Shown here: positions 46,778 to 55,061 of the stretch, piece by piece
Numbering within the stretch: position 1 is the first letter of the stretch
Layout of the letters: every line of letters starts with the position of its first letter
Assembly (NCBI RefSeq): GCF_014656375.1
Contig: NZ_BNCH01000007.1
Span: forward strand, 1-64,000
Reading direction: 5' to 3'
Length of the DNA: 64,000 nt
Source of the DNA: Aliiroseovarius zhejiangensis
GTDB lineage: Bacteria > Pseudomonadota > Alphaproteobacteria > Rhodobacterales > Rhodobacteraceae
Notes under the pieces: generated by a model
The model's input: the letters and a program-made list of their open reading frames with translations, nothing else
Told to the model about the DNA's origin: nothing
Database searches by the model: none
Made by a program: the position numbers and the translations under genes

Positions 46778-48009
46778 TTTGAGCGCGCCGATTCTGGTCC
46801 GTGCGGGTGTTTTGCATGGGGGTATTCGGCATGCACGTGATCATGGTGATGATCGTGATGGTGATGGTGATGGTGGTGGTGATCATGGGGGTGGCCATGG
46901 CCATGATGATCATGGTCGTGGTGATGGTGGTGCCCCATATGCAGGCGGCATTCGCCGGTGCAGAAGGTGTCGCAGAACGAACAATCCGCCACGTTCGACC
47001 CTGGTGCAGACGCCCCCTGCCCTTCGACATGGTGGTGGTGGCTTTCCTGAATGGCGCCGACTTCGGCTTCAAACCCCAACACCTCGACCCGGTATTTGCA
47101 CATCACGCAAGTCGGGGGTGGCACATCGGCATAGGCCGGATGCTTGGCGCGTTCTTCGACCGGAATGGTGCGGTCCTCATCACCCTCCAGCGCCAGAACC
47201 TGCGTGCGATATCCACAGGTGCCGCAGTTGGGTGGCGGCACGGTGCCAAGCTGTTCGGTGATCCGTTCAGCGAAGGTCTCCAACACCTTGGGGTGGTCGT
47301 TCAGATACCCGGCCTTCACGAATTCAATCTCGGGATGGGAAGCCGCGACCTTGTCGGTGAAGCCATAAATCCGGTCGATCAGGATGCCCGAGAACAGGAA
47401 ATAAGGGAACACCACGACCCGCTTGTAGCCCAGCCTGACCACGTGGTTCAGGCACGGTTCGACCAGAGGGAAGGTCACACCGGAATACCCGACCTCAAGC
47501 CAGCCGAAGCCCATGCCCTCCTGTAGCAGGCGCGCCACCTTGGCGACGTTGCCATTGGCATCGGGGTCCGAGGCGCCGCGCCCGATCACCACAAGGCATG
47601 TTTCCTCAAGCGGCACGTCACCATGTTCGGCATTGGCACGTTCGACAGCCTCGCGCACGCGATCCCCGGCGGCAGCGATCATCTTGGGGTCCACCCCCAA
47701 CTCGCGGCCATAGCTGACCTCGATCCCATGCTTCTTGGCATAGGTGTTCAGGACAGTCGGGATGTCATTTTTCGTGTGCATCGCAGCGAACAGCATCCCG
47801 GGCACGGCCAGAATGCGATCACACCCCGCCTCGCGCAGACGGTCCAGCCCGTCGCGGATCACCGGGTTGGCAAACTCCAGATAGCCATAGTCGGTCATCC
47901 AGTCCTTGGGCAGCAAAGCAGGCAGCTTTTCGGCCAGCACGGCGAACTGATCCACCGCGTCCTGGCTGCGCGAGCCGTGGCCGCAGATCATCACACCAAT
48001 CTTCGACAT
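46774..48009 (-). CDS. cbiX: Sirohydrochlorin cobaltochelatase, long CbiX form with metal-binding tail
   Basis: The 411-residue protein has a two-repeat CbiX chelatase core (ICGHGSRSQDAVDQFAVLAE at the start; VVIGRGASDPDANGNV for the second half). After about residue 265 come cysteine motifs CGTCGYR, CVMCKYR and CSFCDTFCTGEC, then a tail of about 60 residues made mostly of histidine with Asp and Gly. Long CbiX proteins elsewhere carry an Fe-S centre and a His-rich stretch, so metal storage or delivery of cobalt is likely. It opens the overlapping corrin operon, 3 bases after the DUF6732 gene. Confidence 0.92.
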   Translation of the reverse strand: MSKIGVMICGHGSRSQDAVDQFAVLAEKLPALLPKDWMTDYGYLEFANPVIRDGLDRLREAGCDRILAVPGMLFAAMHTKNDIPTVLNTYAKKHGIEVSYGRELGVDPKMIAAAGDRVREAVERANAEHGDVPLEETCLVVIGRGASDPDANGNVAKVARLLQEGMGFGWLEVGYSGVTFPLVEPCLNHVVRLGYKRVVVFPYFLFSGILIDRIYGFTDKVAASHPEIEFVKAGYLNDHPKVLETFAERITEQLGTVPPPNCGTCGYRTQVLALEGDEDRTIPVEERAKHPAYADVPPPTCVMCKYRVEVLGFEAEVGAIQESHHHHVEGQGASAPGSNVADCSFCDTFCTGECRLHMGHHHHHDHDHHGHGHPHDHHHHHHHHHDHHHDHVHAEYPHAKHPHGPESARSK

Positions 48010-48012
48010 GGT

Positions 48013-48246
48013 CTATGCCTCCTGCAATTCGTCTTCGTCGGAAGTATCATCGGCGGCTTCTCCTGCATCGTCGGCTTGCGACGCTTTCGCCCCCTTCAGC
48101 GCAGCCCAAAGCCCGATAGCGGCCGCCAGCCCGATCAGGATCATGCCGCCGACGTGACCATGTCCGGCAATCTCTCCGATATGGCCGGGATGGGCGATGG
48201 CGGGGCCAGCCAAAAGGCCAAAGGCAAGAAGTATCAGTCGGGTCAT
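48013..48246 (-). CDS. DUF6732-family small membrane protein at the head of the corrin operon
   Basis: The 77-residue protein has a signal-peptide-like N-terminus (LILLAFGLLAGPAIA), then HPGHIGEIAGHGHVGG with four histidines, one membrane helix (MILIGLAAAIGLWAAL) and an acidic C-terminus (DDAGEAADDTSDEDE). The histidines just after the signal peptide could bind a metal ion, and the gene directly precedes the cobaltochelatase gene, so a role in cobalt handling is plausible but unproven. AAAGGA precedes the ATG. Confidence 0.75.
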   Translation of the reverse strand: MTRLILLAFGLLAGPAIAHPGHIGEIAGHGHVGGMILIGLAAAIGLWAALKGAKASQADDAGEAADDTSDEDELQEA

Positions 48247-48271
48247 GCAGACATCCTTTCACGCAGAATCT

Positions 48272-48359
48272 GGGCGCAAAGAGGCTGTCCCTTGTCATCG
48301 ACGACGCTGTGTCCGATCCCCGTTGCGGGTCGATCTTCGACAGCCAACCTCTCTGGCCC
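48272..48359 (-). promoter_or_regulatory. Long stem-loop in the leader of the corrin operon
   Basis: In the gap before the DUF6732 gene, GGGC (48272-48275), AGAG (48280-48283) and GCTGTC (48284-48289) can pair with GACAGC (48339-48344), CTCT (48349-48352) and GCCC (48356-48359). Inside the loop a second hairpin has a CCCG-CAA-CGGG core. The structure ends 25 bases before the start codon. A cobalamin riboswitch would be expected here, but its conserved GCCACTG box is not found. The remaining gap up to 48480 shows nothing else I can name. Confidence 0.45.
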
Positions 48360-48479
48360 GATGGGCTTCGTCGTCCAACCGTATAGGGCGGGGTACGGGG
48401 GATCGCAACGGGAAAGGCGGCAGGATTGCGGGCAGGGGCGACCAATGACCTCAAGATCGCCAGAGCTGTGTGCCTGACG

Positions 48480-49307
48480 TCAGCCGCCGGTGCAGCCGCG
48501 TATATCAACGCCGCGCCCGGCCGCTAAAACGGTCATCCGCAGGTCAGAGCGGTTCAGCAGGATCGATTTGCCGCTGCCGGGCACAAGATCGGCCACGGTG
48601 ATCAGGGCGTTTCCCTGCCGCTTCGTCATGCGCGGCGACACCCAGACCGAGGGGTCGGCGGTTTCCACCACGACCACCTCGTTCGGGCCAAGCTTGGGCA
48701 AATCCATTCTGACGGTGACGCGCAGCCCATCTTTCGTCGGCTCCACATCGCAAACCGCGCGGCGCAACCCGGCCTCGTCCGCGGTATCGGGTCGTTGGCG
48801 CAGCGCCTGCTTGATCGGTGCCTTCGACCCCGCCCCTTGCGCGGGCAGTTCAACGGCAATCTTCGCGTCCATCGGCATACAGACATCAAGGCACACGCCC
48901 AGATTGACATTGCCGGACAGCGAAATAGGCTTGTCCGCCATCTTGGGAACAAGGGTCATGGGCAACACAAGCTCGTGTGCGTAACCGATGGATTGCACCC
49001 CGCCCGAGGTGAAGACATCCGGCACCGGCCAGTGAAACTGCACGGCAGACAGGTTCCCCGACCCCTGCCAGTTCAGGCTTGGGGGTATCCCCGCCTCGCC
49101 CGGCGCGCGCCAATAGGTTTTCCAACCCTCCGCCAGCCGGATGCGCAGCGCGGCGACGTGATGCCCGCTTGCATCCCGCCAACCGGGCAGAACGTCGATC
49201 TTGACCACGTCTTCAGGTGCAGGCGGCATTCCGCTGCCGGAAAACGCAGGCGCGGCAAAGGACGCAAGCGCGACAACAGCAGCAGATATGGCGGATTTCA
49301 GCTTCAT
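48480..49307 (-). CDS. Exported DsbD N-terminal (alpha)-domain-like protein
   Basis: The 275-residue protein has a signal peptide (SAISAAVVALASFAAPAFSG) and a domain resembling the periplasmic N-terminal domain of DsbD/ScsB: GWKTYWRAPGEAGIPPSLNW, the cysteine pair in VCLDVCMPMDAKI and an Ig-like second half. The membrane and thioredoxin domains of DsbD are absent. It probably takes part in periplasmic thiol exchange. Two more cysteines occur (AVCDVEPT and RGCTGG). The ATG at 49307 is chosen; 49319 is possible. Confidence 0.78.
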   Translation of the reverse strand: MKLKSAISAAVVALASFAAPAFSGSGMPPAPEDVVKIDVLPGWRDASGHHVAALRIRLAEGWKTYWRAPGEAGIPPSLNWQGSGNLSAVQFHWPVPDVFTSGGVQSIGYAHELVLPMTLVPKMADKPISLSGNVNLGVCLDVCMPMDAKIAVELPAQGAGSKAPIKQALRQRPDTADEAGLRRAVCDVEPTKDGLRVTVRMDLPKLGPNEVVVVETADPSVWVSPRMTKRQGNALITVADLVPGSGKSILLNRSDLRMTVLAAGRGVDIRGCTGG

Positions 49308-49423
49308 GCCCCGATACATAAGCGCAGAGCCTTCAATGTGAAATCACATTTCAGGGAGAGAACGTTACCATTTTCCACCCATTGCATCTTGCCTTTCCCC
49401 ACGGGCGGCGGTTTTCTGAACAT

Positions 49424-50014
49424 ATGAGCACGGATGACAGCATCTCTGACCCGAAGCCGATGGACCTGAGCGGCAAACTTCTGATCGCCATGCCGGGCAT
49501 GGGCGATCCGCGGTTTGAACACTCGGTCGTTTTCATGTGCGCTCATTCGCCCGAAGGCGCGATGGGGTTGATCATCAACAAACCTGCCCCCGACGTGTCG
49601 CTGGGGGATGTGCTGGCGCAGCTGGACATCAATGCAGGCGCAACGACCAAGGCCGCGCATGTCTTTTTCGGCGGCCCGGTCGAAGGTGGGCGCGGGTTTG
49701 TGCTGCATACGGCGGAATATGACAACGATGCCTCGACCCTGAAAGTGGACGACGCGTTTTCGATGACCGCAACGCGTGATATTCTGGAAGCCATGGCCAA
49801 CGGTGAAGGCCCGGAAAACGCCTTGGCCGCGCTTGGCTATGCGGGCTGGTCGCCGGGGCAGTTGGAGGCCGAGATTCAGCAAAACGCCTGGCTGACCTGC
49901 GACGCCGAGAAAGCCATCGTCTTTGCCGATGACAGCGACGGGAAATGGAAGGCGGCGTTGGCCAAGCTGGGGGTTGATCCGCTGCTTCTGTCAGCAGAAG
50001 GCGGTCACGCCTGA
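49424..50014 (+). CDS. YqgE/AlgH family protein
   Basis: This 196-residue cytoplasmic protein has the conserved segments GKLLIAMPGMGDPRFEHSVVFMCAHS, GAMGLIINKP, VFFGGPVEGGRGFVLH and ALGYAGWSPGQLEAEI. The family is widespread and of unknown biochemical function; it was first linked to alginate regulation in Pseudomonas. Immediately after its stop begins a 47-base hairpin repeat. Confidence 0.93.
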   Translation: MSTDDSISDPKPMDLSGKLLIAMPGMGDPRFEHSVVFMCAHSPEGAMGLIINKPAPDVSLGDVLAQLDINAGATTKAAHVFFGGPVEGGRGFVLHTAEYDNDASTLKVDDAFSMTATRDILEAMANGEGPENALAALGYAGWSPGQLEAEIQQNAWLTCDAEKAIVFADDSDGKWKAALAKLGVDPLLLSAEGGHA

Positions 50015-50021
50015 TCGCCTG

Positions 50022-50068
50022 CTAAGGCGTTTCGCGATAAACCTGAATCACAGCTTGTCGCGAAACGC
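50022..50068 (+). repeat. 47-base hairpin repeat, copy 1
   Basis: It begins CTAAGGCGTTTCGC and ends GCGAAACGC. Arms GCGTTTCGCGA and TCGCGAAACGC form an 11-bp stem around a 20-base loop. It starts 7 bases after the YqgE stop. With its inverted partner at 50092-50138 it looks like a REP-type intergenic element. It could also act as a terminator, though no T tract follows. Confidence 0.75.
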
Positions 50069-50091
50069 AGTGTACCGCTCATATGTTGCGC

Positions 50092-50138
50092 GCGTTTCGC
50101 CTTAAGTGATGTCTCAAGTTTCAGGCGAAACGCTTTAG
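50092..50138 (-). repeat. 47-base hairpin repeat, copy 2 (inverted)
   Basis: Read on the minus strand it begins CTAAAGCGTTTCGC and ends GCGAAACGC. It matches copy 1 at 34 of 47 positions with no gap. Arms GCGTTTCGCCT and AGGCGAAACGC again make an 11-bp stem. The two stem pairs that differ from copy 1 changed on both sides, so pairing is kept. Its first bases contain the stop codon of tsaC. Confidence 0.75.
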
Positions 50139-51091
50139 TCACGTGGCGCCGCAGCCCGGCGCAGGCGATCATTGATCGCGCGACCCATCCCATGATCGGG
50201 AATCGGGGACACGGCAATTGGGCTGTCCCCTTCGGCGTCCAATTGGTGCAGATATCTGAACAGGTTTGCCGCCGCCTCGACCAGATCACCCGATGGTGAC
50301 AAGTTCAGATCGGCGTCCACGTGACCAAATCCCAACAGGCGCTCACCGGGGCGGGTGGTTTCGGCGTTCAGGCGCAACTCTGCTTCCGGCGCATAATGTG
50401 ACGATAGCTGCCCCGGCGCGGTGATCCCTGCACTGGTCTGCCGCGCGGCGATGGGGCCGCCTAGCGCAGATTCAATCGCCTCGACGGGCAGCCCGCCGGG
50501 GCGCAGCAGGACCGGGGCGGGCTCGAACCCGACGATTGTGCTTTCCAACCCGACCTCGCAGGGGCCACCGTCCAGCACAGCCTCGATCCGGCCGGACAGG
50601 CCGTCCATCACATGTTGCGCGGTCGAGGGGCTGATGCGGCCCGATGGGTTGGCCGAGGGCGCGGCGACGGGAACGCCGGCAGCTTCAAGCAACGCGTGAC
50701 CCAGGGGATGTGCCGGCACCCGCACCGCCACTGTGGGAAGGCCTGCAGACACCAAGGCCGACAGGGGACCGCCAGGTTTCAGGGGCAGCACCAAGGTCAA
50801 TGGGCCGGGCCAGAACGCCTGCGCCAGATCCTGCGCCGCGCCCTCAAGCACCGCGATGTCGCGCACCGCTTCGAGCGTTGGTACATGCACGATCAGCGGG
50901 TTAAAACGAGGGCGCCCCTTGGCCGCGAAGATGCGGGCGACCGCATGATCGTTGGTGGCATCCGCGCCAAGGCCATAAACCGTCTCGGTCGGGAAGGACA
51001 CAAGGGCACCGGCACGCAGCAGTTCGGCTGCCCGCGCGACACCGCCCGCGTCACCCGGCAGGGTTTCCGTGTTCAGATCATCCTTGGTCAT
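50135..51091 (-). CDS. tsaC: L-threonylcarbamoyladenylate synthase (Sua5-type)
   Basis: This 318-residue enzyme makes threonylcarbamoyl-AMP for the t6A37 modification of tRNAs reading ANN codons. The YrdC domain has LVSFPTETVYGLGADA, KGRPRFNPLIVHV, PGPLTLVL and SANPSGRISPS; the C-terminal Sua5 domain includes APGQLSSHYAPEA, so it is the long Sua5 form. Its stop codon lies within the hairpin repeat. Confidence 0.95.
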   Translation of the reverse strand: MTKDDLNTETLPGDAGGVARAAELLRAGALVSFPTETVYGLGADATNDHAVARIFAAKGRPRFNPLIVHVPTLEAVRDIAVLEGAAQDLAQAFWPGPLTLVLPLKPGGPLSALVSAGLPTVAVRVPAHPLGHALLEAAGVPVAAPSANPSGRISPSTAQHVMDGLSGRIEAVLDGGPCEVGLESTIVGFEPAPVLLRPGGLPVEAIESALGGPIAARQTSAGITAPGQLSSHYAPEAELRLNAETTRPGERLLGFGHVDADLNLSPSGDLVEAAANLFRYLHQLDAEGDSPIAVSPIPDHGMGRAINDRLRRAAAPRD

Positions 51092-51198
51092 GACGCTGCG
51101 TTTTCCTTTGCCACCCCCCCGACCTTCGGTAATGGGGGAATAGAGGCCCAGTTAATGGCCAAACGCCCAGATGCCAAGAGATTTGCCAAGGATCGACC

Positions 51199-52920
51199 AT
51201 GACCTATCGCGCGACAACCGACGATTTCCAGTTCCTGCTGGACCATGTCATCGGCTATAACCAACTGCCCGAAACCGAGCTGTTCGAGGATGCGACCCCC
51301 GATGTGGCCATGGCCGTTCTGACCGAAGCGGGCAAGATGTGCGAGGATATTCTGGCGCCCTTGAACCGCAACGGCGACCTGACGCCTGCCAAGCTGGAAA
51401 ACGGTGTGGTGCGGACGTCGCCGGGGTTTGCGGATGGCTATAAGGCGATTGCCGAAGGCGGCTGGATCGGCATGGCCGCAGACCCCGAATATGGCGGCAT
51501 GGGCCTGCCGCTGACCCTGCAAACGGCGGTGAATGACATGATGTCGGCCAGTTGCCTGTCGTTGCAACTGTGCCCGTTGATGACGCAGGGCCAGATCGAA
51601 GCGCTGGAGCATCACGCCTCGGACACGCTGAAAGACCTGTATCTGCCCAAGCTGATCAGCGGCGAATGGGCGGGCACGATGAACCTGACCGAACCGCAGG
51701 CGGGGTCCGATGTGGGGGCGCTGTCCACCAAGGCCGAGGACAATGGCGACGGCACCTATGCGATCACCGGGCAGAAGATCTTTATCTCGTGGGGCGACAA
51801 CGACATCACGGACAATGTCTGCCACCTTGTGCTGGCCCGTCTACCCGATGGGGCGCCCGGCACAAAGGGGATCAGCCTGTTTCTGGTGCCGAAACTGATC
51901 CCGGACGCCGACGGAAATCCGGGCGAGCCGAACAGCCTGCGCGTCGTCAGCCTTGAACACAAGATGGGTCTGCACGGCAGCCCCACCGCTGTGATGTCCT
52001 TTGAAGGGGCGAAGGGTTGGCTGGTTGGTGAGCCACACAAAGGCATGGCCGCCATGTTCACCATGATGAACAACGCCCGCATGGGCGTGGGTGTGCAGGG
52101 CTATGGCGTCGGTGAACGCGCGTATCAAGAGGCGCTGGCCTATGCGATGGAACGCAAGCAGGGGCGCTCTCCGTTGGGCGACGCAGGCACAGGCACAATC
52201 ATCGACTTTGCCGATGTGCGCCGGATGCTGACCCAGATGCGGGCAGAGCTGTTCGCGGCGCGGTCGATGGCGCTGTCGCTGGCACTTGCCATTGATATGG
52301 CGCGCGCGACGGGGGACGACGACTGGACAGCGCGCGCCGCGCTTTTGACCCCCATCGTCAAGGCCTATGGCACCGAGGTTGGCATCCTTGTCAGCCAGCT
52401 TGGCGTGCAGGTCCATGGCGGCATGGGGTATATCGAGGAAACCGGCGCCGCCCAGCATTCGCGCGACGTGCGTGTGACCGCGATCTATGAAGGCACCAAC
52501 GGCATTCAGGCGATGGACCTTGTGGGGCGCAAGCTGATGGACGGGGGCGAGGCCGCCTTCCGCCTGCTGGACGAGATCGAAAGCCAGGCCGAAGCCGCCC
52601 GTGCCGAGTTTCCGAACATGACCGAAGCCGTCTGGTCGGCGGCGGAAGACCTGCGTGAAACCACCGAATGGATGGTCGAACAGTCGGATATGCAGGATCG
52701 TTTTGCCGGGGCCGTTCCGTTCTTGATGGGCTTTGCCCGTGTGTTGGGGGCGCATTACCACCTGCGCGCTGCGATTGCCGAAGGTGGCAAAGGGCCACGG
52801 TCTGCGCTGGCCCGGTTCCACATCAACCGTCTGCTGCCGGAACACACCGCGCAGTTTGCGCAGGCGCGCGCGGGTGCGGCGGGGCTTTATGCGCTCAGCC
52901 CGGAAGATCTGGCCTCGTGA
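51199..52920 (+). CDS. dmdC: Acyl-CoA dehydrogenase, DmdC-like (3-methylmercaptopropionyl-CoA dehydrogenase)
   Basis: This 573-residue dehydrogenase has an N-terminal extension (ATTDDFQFLLDHVIGYNQLP), the core motifs TMNLTEPQAGSDVGALSTKA and QVHGGMGYIEETGAAQHSRD, IYEGTNGIQAMDLVGRKL, and a C-terminal helical extension. Length and these features match the DmdC branch, which acts in the demethylation route of DMSP degradation. Paralogues in this branch also serve other acyl-CoAs, so the symbol is tentative. It is coupled to an MBL-fold gene by a GTGA overlap. Confidence 0.8.
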   Translation: MTYRATTDDFQFLLDHVIGYNQLPETELFEDATPDVAMAVLTEAGKMCEDILAPLNRNGDLTPAKLENGVVRTSPGFADGYKAIAEGGWIGMAADPEYGGMGLPLTLQTAVNDMMSASCLSLQLCPLMTQGQIEALEHHASDTLKDLYLPKLISGEWAGTMNLTEPQAGSDVGALSTKAEDNGDGTYAITGQKIFISWGDNDITDNVCHLVLARLPDGAPGTKGISLFLVPKLIPDADGNPGEPNSLRVVSLEHKMGLHGSPTAVMSFEGAKGWLVGEPHKGMAAMFTMMNNARMGVGVQGYGVGERAYQEALAYAMERKQGRSPLGDAGTGTIIDFADVRRMLTQMRAELFAARSMALSLALAIDMARATGDDDWTARAALLTPIVKAYGTEVGILVSQLGVQVHGGMGYIEETGAAQHSRDVRVTAIYEGTNGIQAMDLVGRKLMDGGEAAFRLLDEIESQAEAARAEFPNMTEAVWSAAEDLRETTEWMVEQSDMQDRFAGAVPFLMGFARVLGAHYHLRAAIAEGGKGPRSALARFHINRLLPEHTAQFAQARAGAAGLYALSPEDLAS

Positions 52921-53960
52921 ACAAACCGGTCGCAAGCCCGCTGCGCTTTCCCTTCCCCGACGCCCCCGGCGACGGCGAGGCGGTCGAGGTGGCGCAAGGC
53001 GTGCTTTGGATGCGCCTGCCCTTGCCGATGGCGCTGGATCACGTCAACGTCTTTGCCTTTGACGACCCCGACGGCTGGACCATCGTGGACACGGGCTTTG
53101 ACACCAACAAGACACGCCGCATTTGGGATAAGTTGTTGGCCGGTCCATTGGGCGGCAAACCCATCGCGCGTGTGATCGTGACCCACCATCACCCCGACCA
53201 TGTGGGGCTGGCGGGGTGGTTTCAGCGTGACCACGGGGCTGAACTTGTGACCACCCGCACCGCTTGGCTGTTTGCCCGGATGCTTCTGCTGGATGAACAA
53301 ATGGTGCCGGTGGACGAAACGCTTGCCTTTTGGCGCGCGGCGGGCATGGCGCGCGAGGTGTATGAGAAACGGCTCAAGGAGCGCCCGTTCAACTATGCCG
53401 ACATTGTCGCCGACATGCCGCTGGGCTTCACACGCATCAAAGAGGGCAGCCGCCTTCACTTTGGCGGGCGCGATTGGGACGTGCGGATCGGCAATGGCCA
53501 CGCACCGGAACATGCGACGCTGTGGTCCACCGATGGCGCGCTGGTGATTGGCGGCGACCAGCTTCTGGCCACGATCAGCCCCAATCTTGGCGTCTATGCT
53601 ACTGAACCCGAGGCCGACCCGGTCGGTGACTGGCTGGAAGCCTGCGAACGCCTTTCGCAATATGCAACCCCGGACCAACTTGTCCTGCCCGGCCACAAAC
53701 TGCCCTTCACCGGGTTGCCGACGCGGATGCGCCAACTTATCGCCAACCACCACGGCGCGCTGGACCGGCTGGAGGCGTTTCTGGAAACGCCCCATGTGGC
53801 TGGTGATTGCTTCCCCCCGCTGTTCAAGCGCGAGATCTCAGGGGGTGAATACGGGCTGGCGCTGGTCGAGGCGGTCGGTCATTTGAACCATCTGCTGCAT
53901 GAAGGGCGCGTCACGCGCACCCGCCGCGCAGATGGCGCGTGGCTTTGGCAAAAAGCCTAG
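52917..53960 (+). CDS. MBL-fold metallo-hydrolase
   Basis: The 347-residue protein has the metallo-beta-lactamase metal motif VTHHHPDHVGLAG, an upstream VDTGFDTNK aspartate strand, GNGHAPEHATLW and LPGHKLPF. This is the architecture of LACTB2/glyoxalase II-like hydrolases with a C-terminal extension. It starts with GTG overlapping the dehydrogenase stop, suggesting it hydrolyses a thioester from the same pathway; that is inference. Its stop codon overlaps the convergent gene in a shared CTAG. Confidence 0.88.
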   Translation: MNKPVASPLRFPFPDAPGDGEAVEVAQGVLWMRLPLPMALDHVNVFAFDDPDGWTIVDTGFDTNKTRRIWDKLLAGPLGGKPIARVIVTHHHPDHVGLAGWFQRDHGAELVTTRTAWLFARMLLLDEQMVPVDETLAFWRAAGMAREVYEKRLKERPFNYADIVADMPLGFTRIKEGSRLHFGGRDWDVRIGNGHAPEHATLWSTDGALVIGGDQLLATISPNLGVYATEPEADPVGDWLEACERLSQYATPDQLVLPGHKLPFTGLPTRMRQLIANHHGALDRLEAFLETPHVAGDCFPPLFKREISGGEYGLALVEAVGHLNHLLHEGRVTRTRRADGAWLWQKA

Positions 53961-54907
53961 CTGCGCCCGCGCGGCACCACCTCATACCCCGGTTCTTCGG
54001 GCTCATCATCCACCATCTCGGCGGGGAAGCCGGGGGCGGTGATGTCCAGCCCTGTCGCCTCTTCCAGCCTGCGAATGATGTCATCTGATTGCGCGCGGTC
54101 GCCATAGCGCGCGATGCCGTCATTGAAAATCTCGACCATCAAGGGCGAGATTTCCAGCGGCACGCCCGCCCGGTCGGCAATCGCCTGAAACAAGCCAATA
54201 TCCTTTTTCACAAGGTCCATGGTGAAGGAAATATCGCGCGATCCGTTCAGGATCACCTGACTTTCCGTTTCATGCACGAACGACGTGCCAGACGAGATTT
54301 TGATCGCCTCATAGGTGGTCGCAAGATCAAGCCCGGCGGCTTTCATCGTCACCAACGCCTCGCAACAGGTCAGCAGGTTGGCGGTGGCCAGATAATTCGT
54401 CATCACCTTCAGAACCGAGGCCGAGCCAAGCGGGCCAGTGTGCAGAACCCGGCGACCCATGGTGGTCAGAAGCGGCAACACCCGTTCAAACGTCGCCCGG
54501 TCACAGCCCGCAAAGATCGAGATATTGCCCGTATCCGCCCGATGGCATCCGCCCGACACCGGGCAGTCGACCGCCGCGCCACCGCGCGCGATCACCTCGG
54601 CGCCCAGGCGTTTGACCTCGGCCTCGTCGGTGGTGGACATTTCCAGCCAGATTTTGCCGGGTCGCACGTGCTCCAACATCTGGCCGACGACAGCAGCGGA
54701 CGCCGCTGGCGATGGCAGACAGGTGATAACGATGTCGCAACCCTGCATCAGATCGGAAGCGTCGTCCGACGCCTTTGCCCCACGCGCCACGAAATCCGCA
54801 ACACGGTCAGGATCAAGATCCAGAACCGTCAGATCCCTGCCGTTGCGAAGCAGACTGCCAGCCAGTTTCCCGCCGACATTTCCCAACCCTATGAAACCTA
54901 TTTTCAC
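53957..54907 (-). CDS. NAD(P)-dependent beta-hydroxyacid dehydrogenase
   Basis: The 316-residue protein belongs to the 3-hydroxyisobutyrate dehydrogenase family: Rossmann motif KIGFIGLGNVGGKLAGSLL, substrate motif DCPVSGGCHRADTGN, the catalytic-lysine region KVMTNYLATANLL, and the cofactor region VKKDIGLFQAIAD. Substrate may be 3-hydroxyisobutyrate, tartronate semialdehyde or a sugar acid. It starts with GTG at 54907 after AAAGGATGAG. Confidence 0.9.
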   Translation of the reverse strand: MKIGFIGLGNVGGKLAGSLLRNGRDLTVLDLDPDRVADFVARGAKASDDASDLMQGCDIVITCLPSPAASAAVVGQMLEHVRPGKIWLEMSTTDEAEVKRLGAEVIARGGAAVDCPVSGGCHRADTGNISIFAGCDRATFERVLPLLTTMGRRVLHTGPLGSASVLKVMTNYLATANLLTCCEALVTMKAAGLDLATTYEAIKISSGTSFVHETESQVILNGSRDISFTMDLVKKDIGLFQAIADRAGVPLEISPLMVEIFNDGIARYGDRAQSDDIIRRLEEATGLDITAPGFPAEMVDDEPEEPGYEVVPRGRS

Positions 54908-55061
54908 GTTCTCATCCTTTGCTGCGTGCAGACGGGCCAGATACACGGTCGGCCCTTGCGCGGTATTTGCAAGATCGAGGCGATCTCGCGATCGTCAGGT
55001 GACGCCCCTGAATGTGTGTGCCACAAAGAGCAGAGTGAACTGTAAATCGTTGTGAGGCCAG

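Noticed and set aside
46801-46935. Dense ATG/GTG-type triplet repeats resembling a microsatellite or small CRISPR-like array
   Set aside because: On the minus strand this is the coding sequence for the histidine-rich tail of CbiX; the repetition is codon-driven (CAT/CAC/GAC) and has no spacers.
48247-48480. A standard cobalamin riboswitch
   Set aside because: The location fits, but I could not find the conserved B12-box bases or the receptor core; only a general stem-loop is reported.
53957-53960. Possible frameshift or annotation error where two stop codons coincide
   Set aside because: CTAG is its own reverse complement, so two convergent genes can share it as their stop codons; both proteins have normal C-termini.
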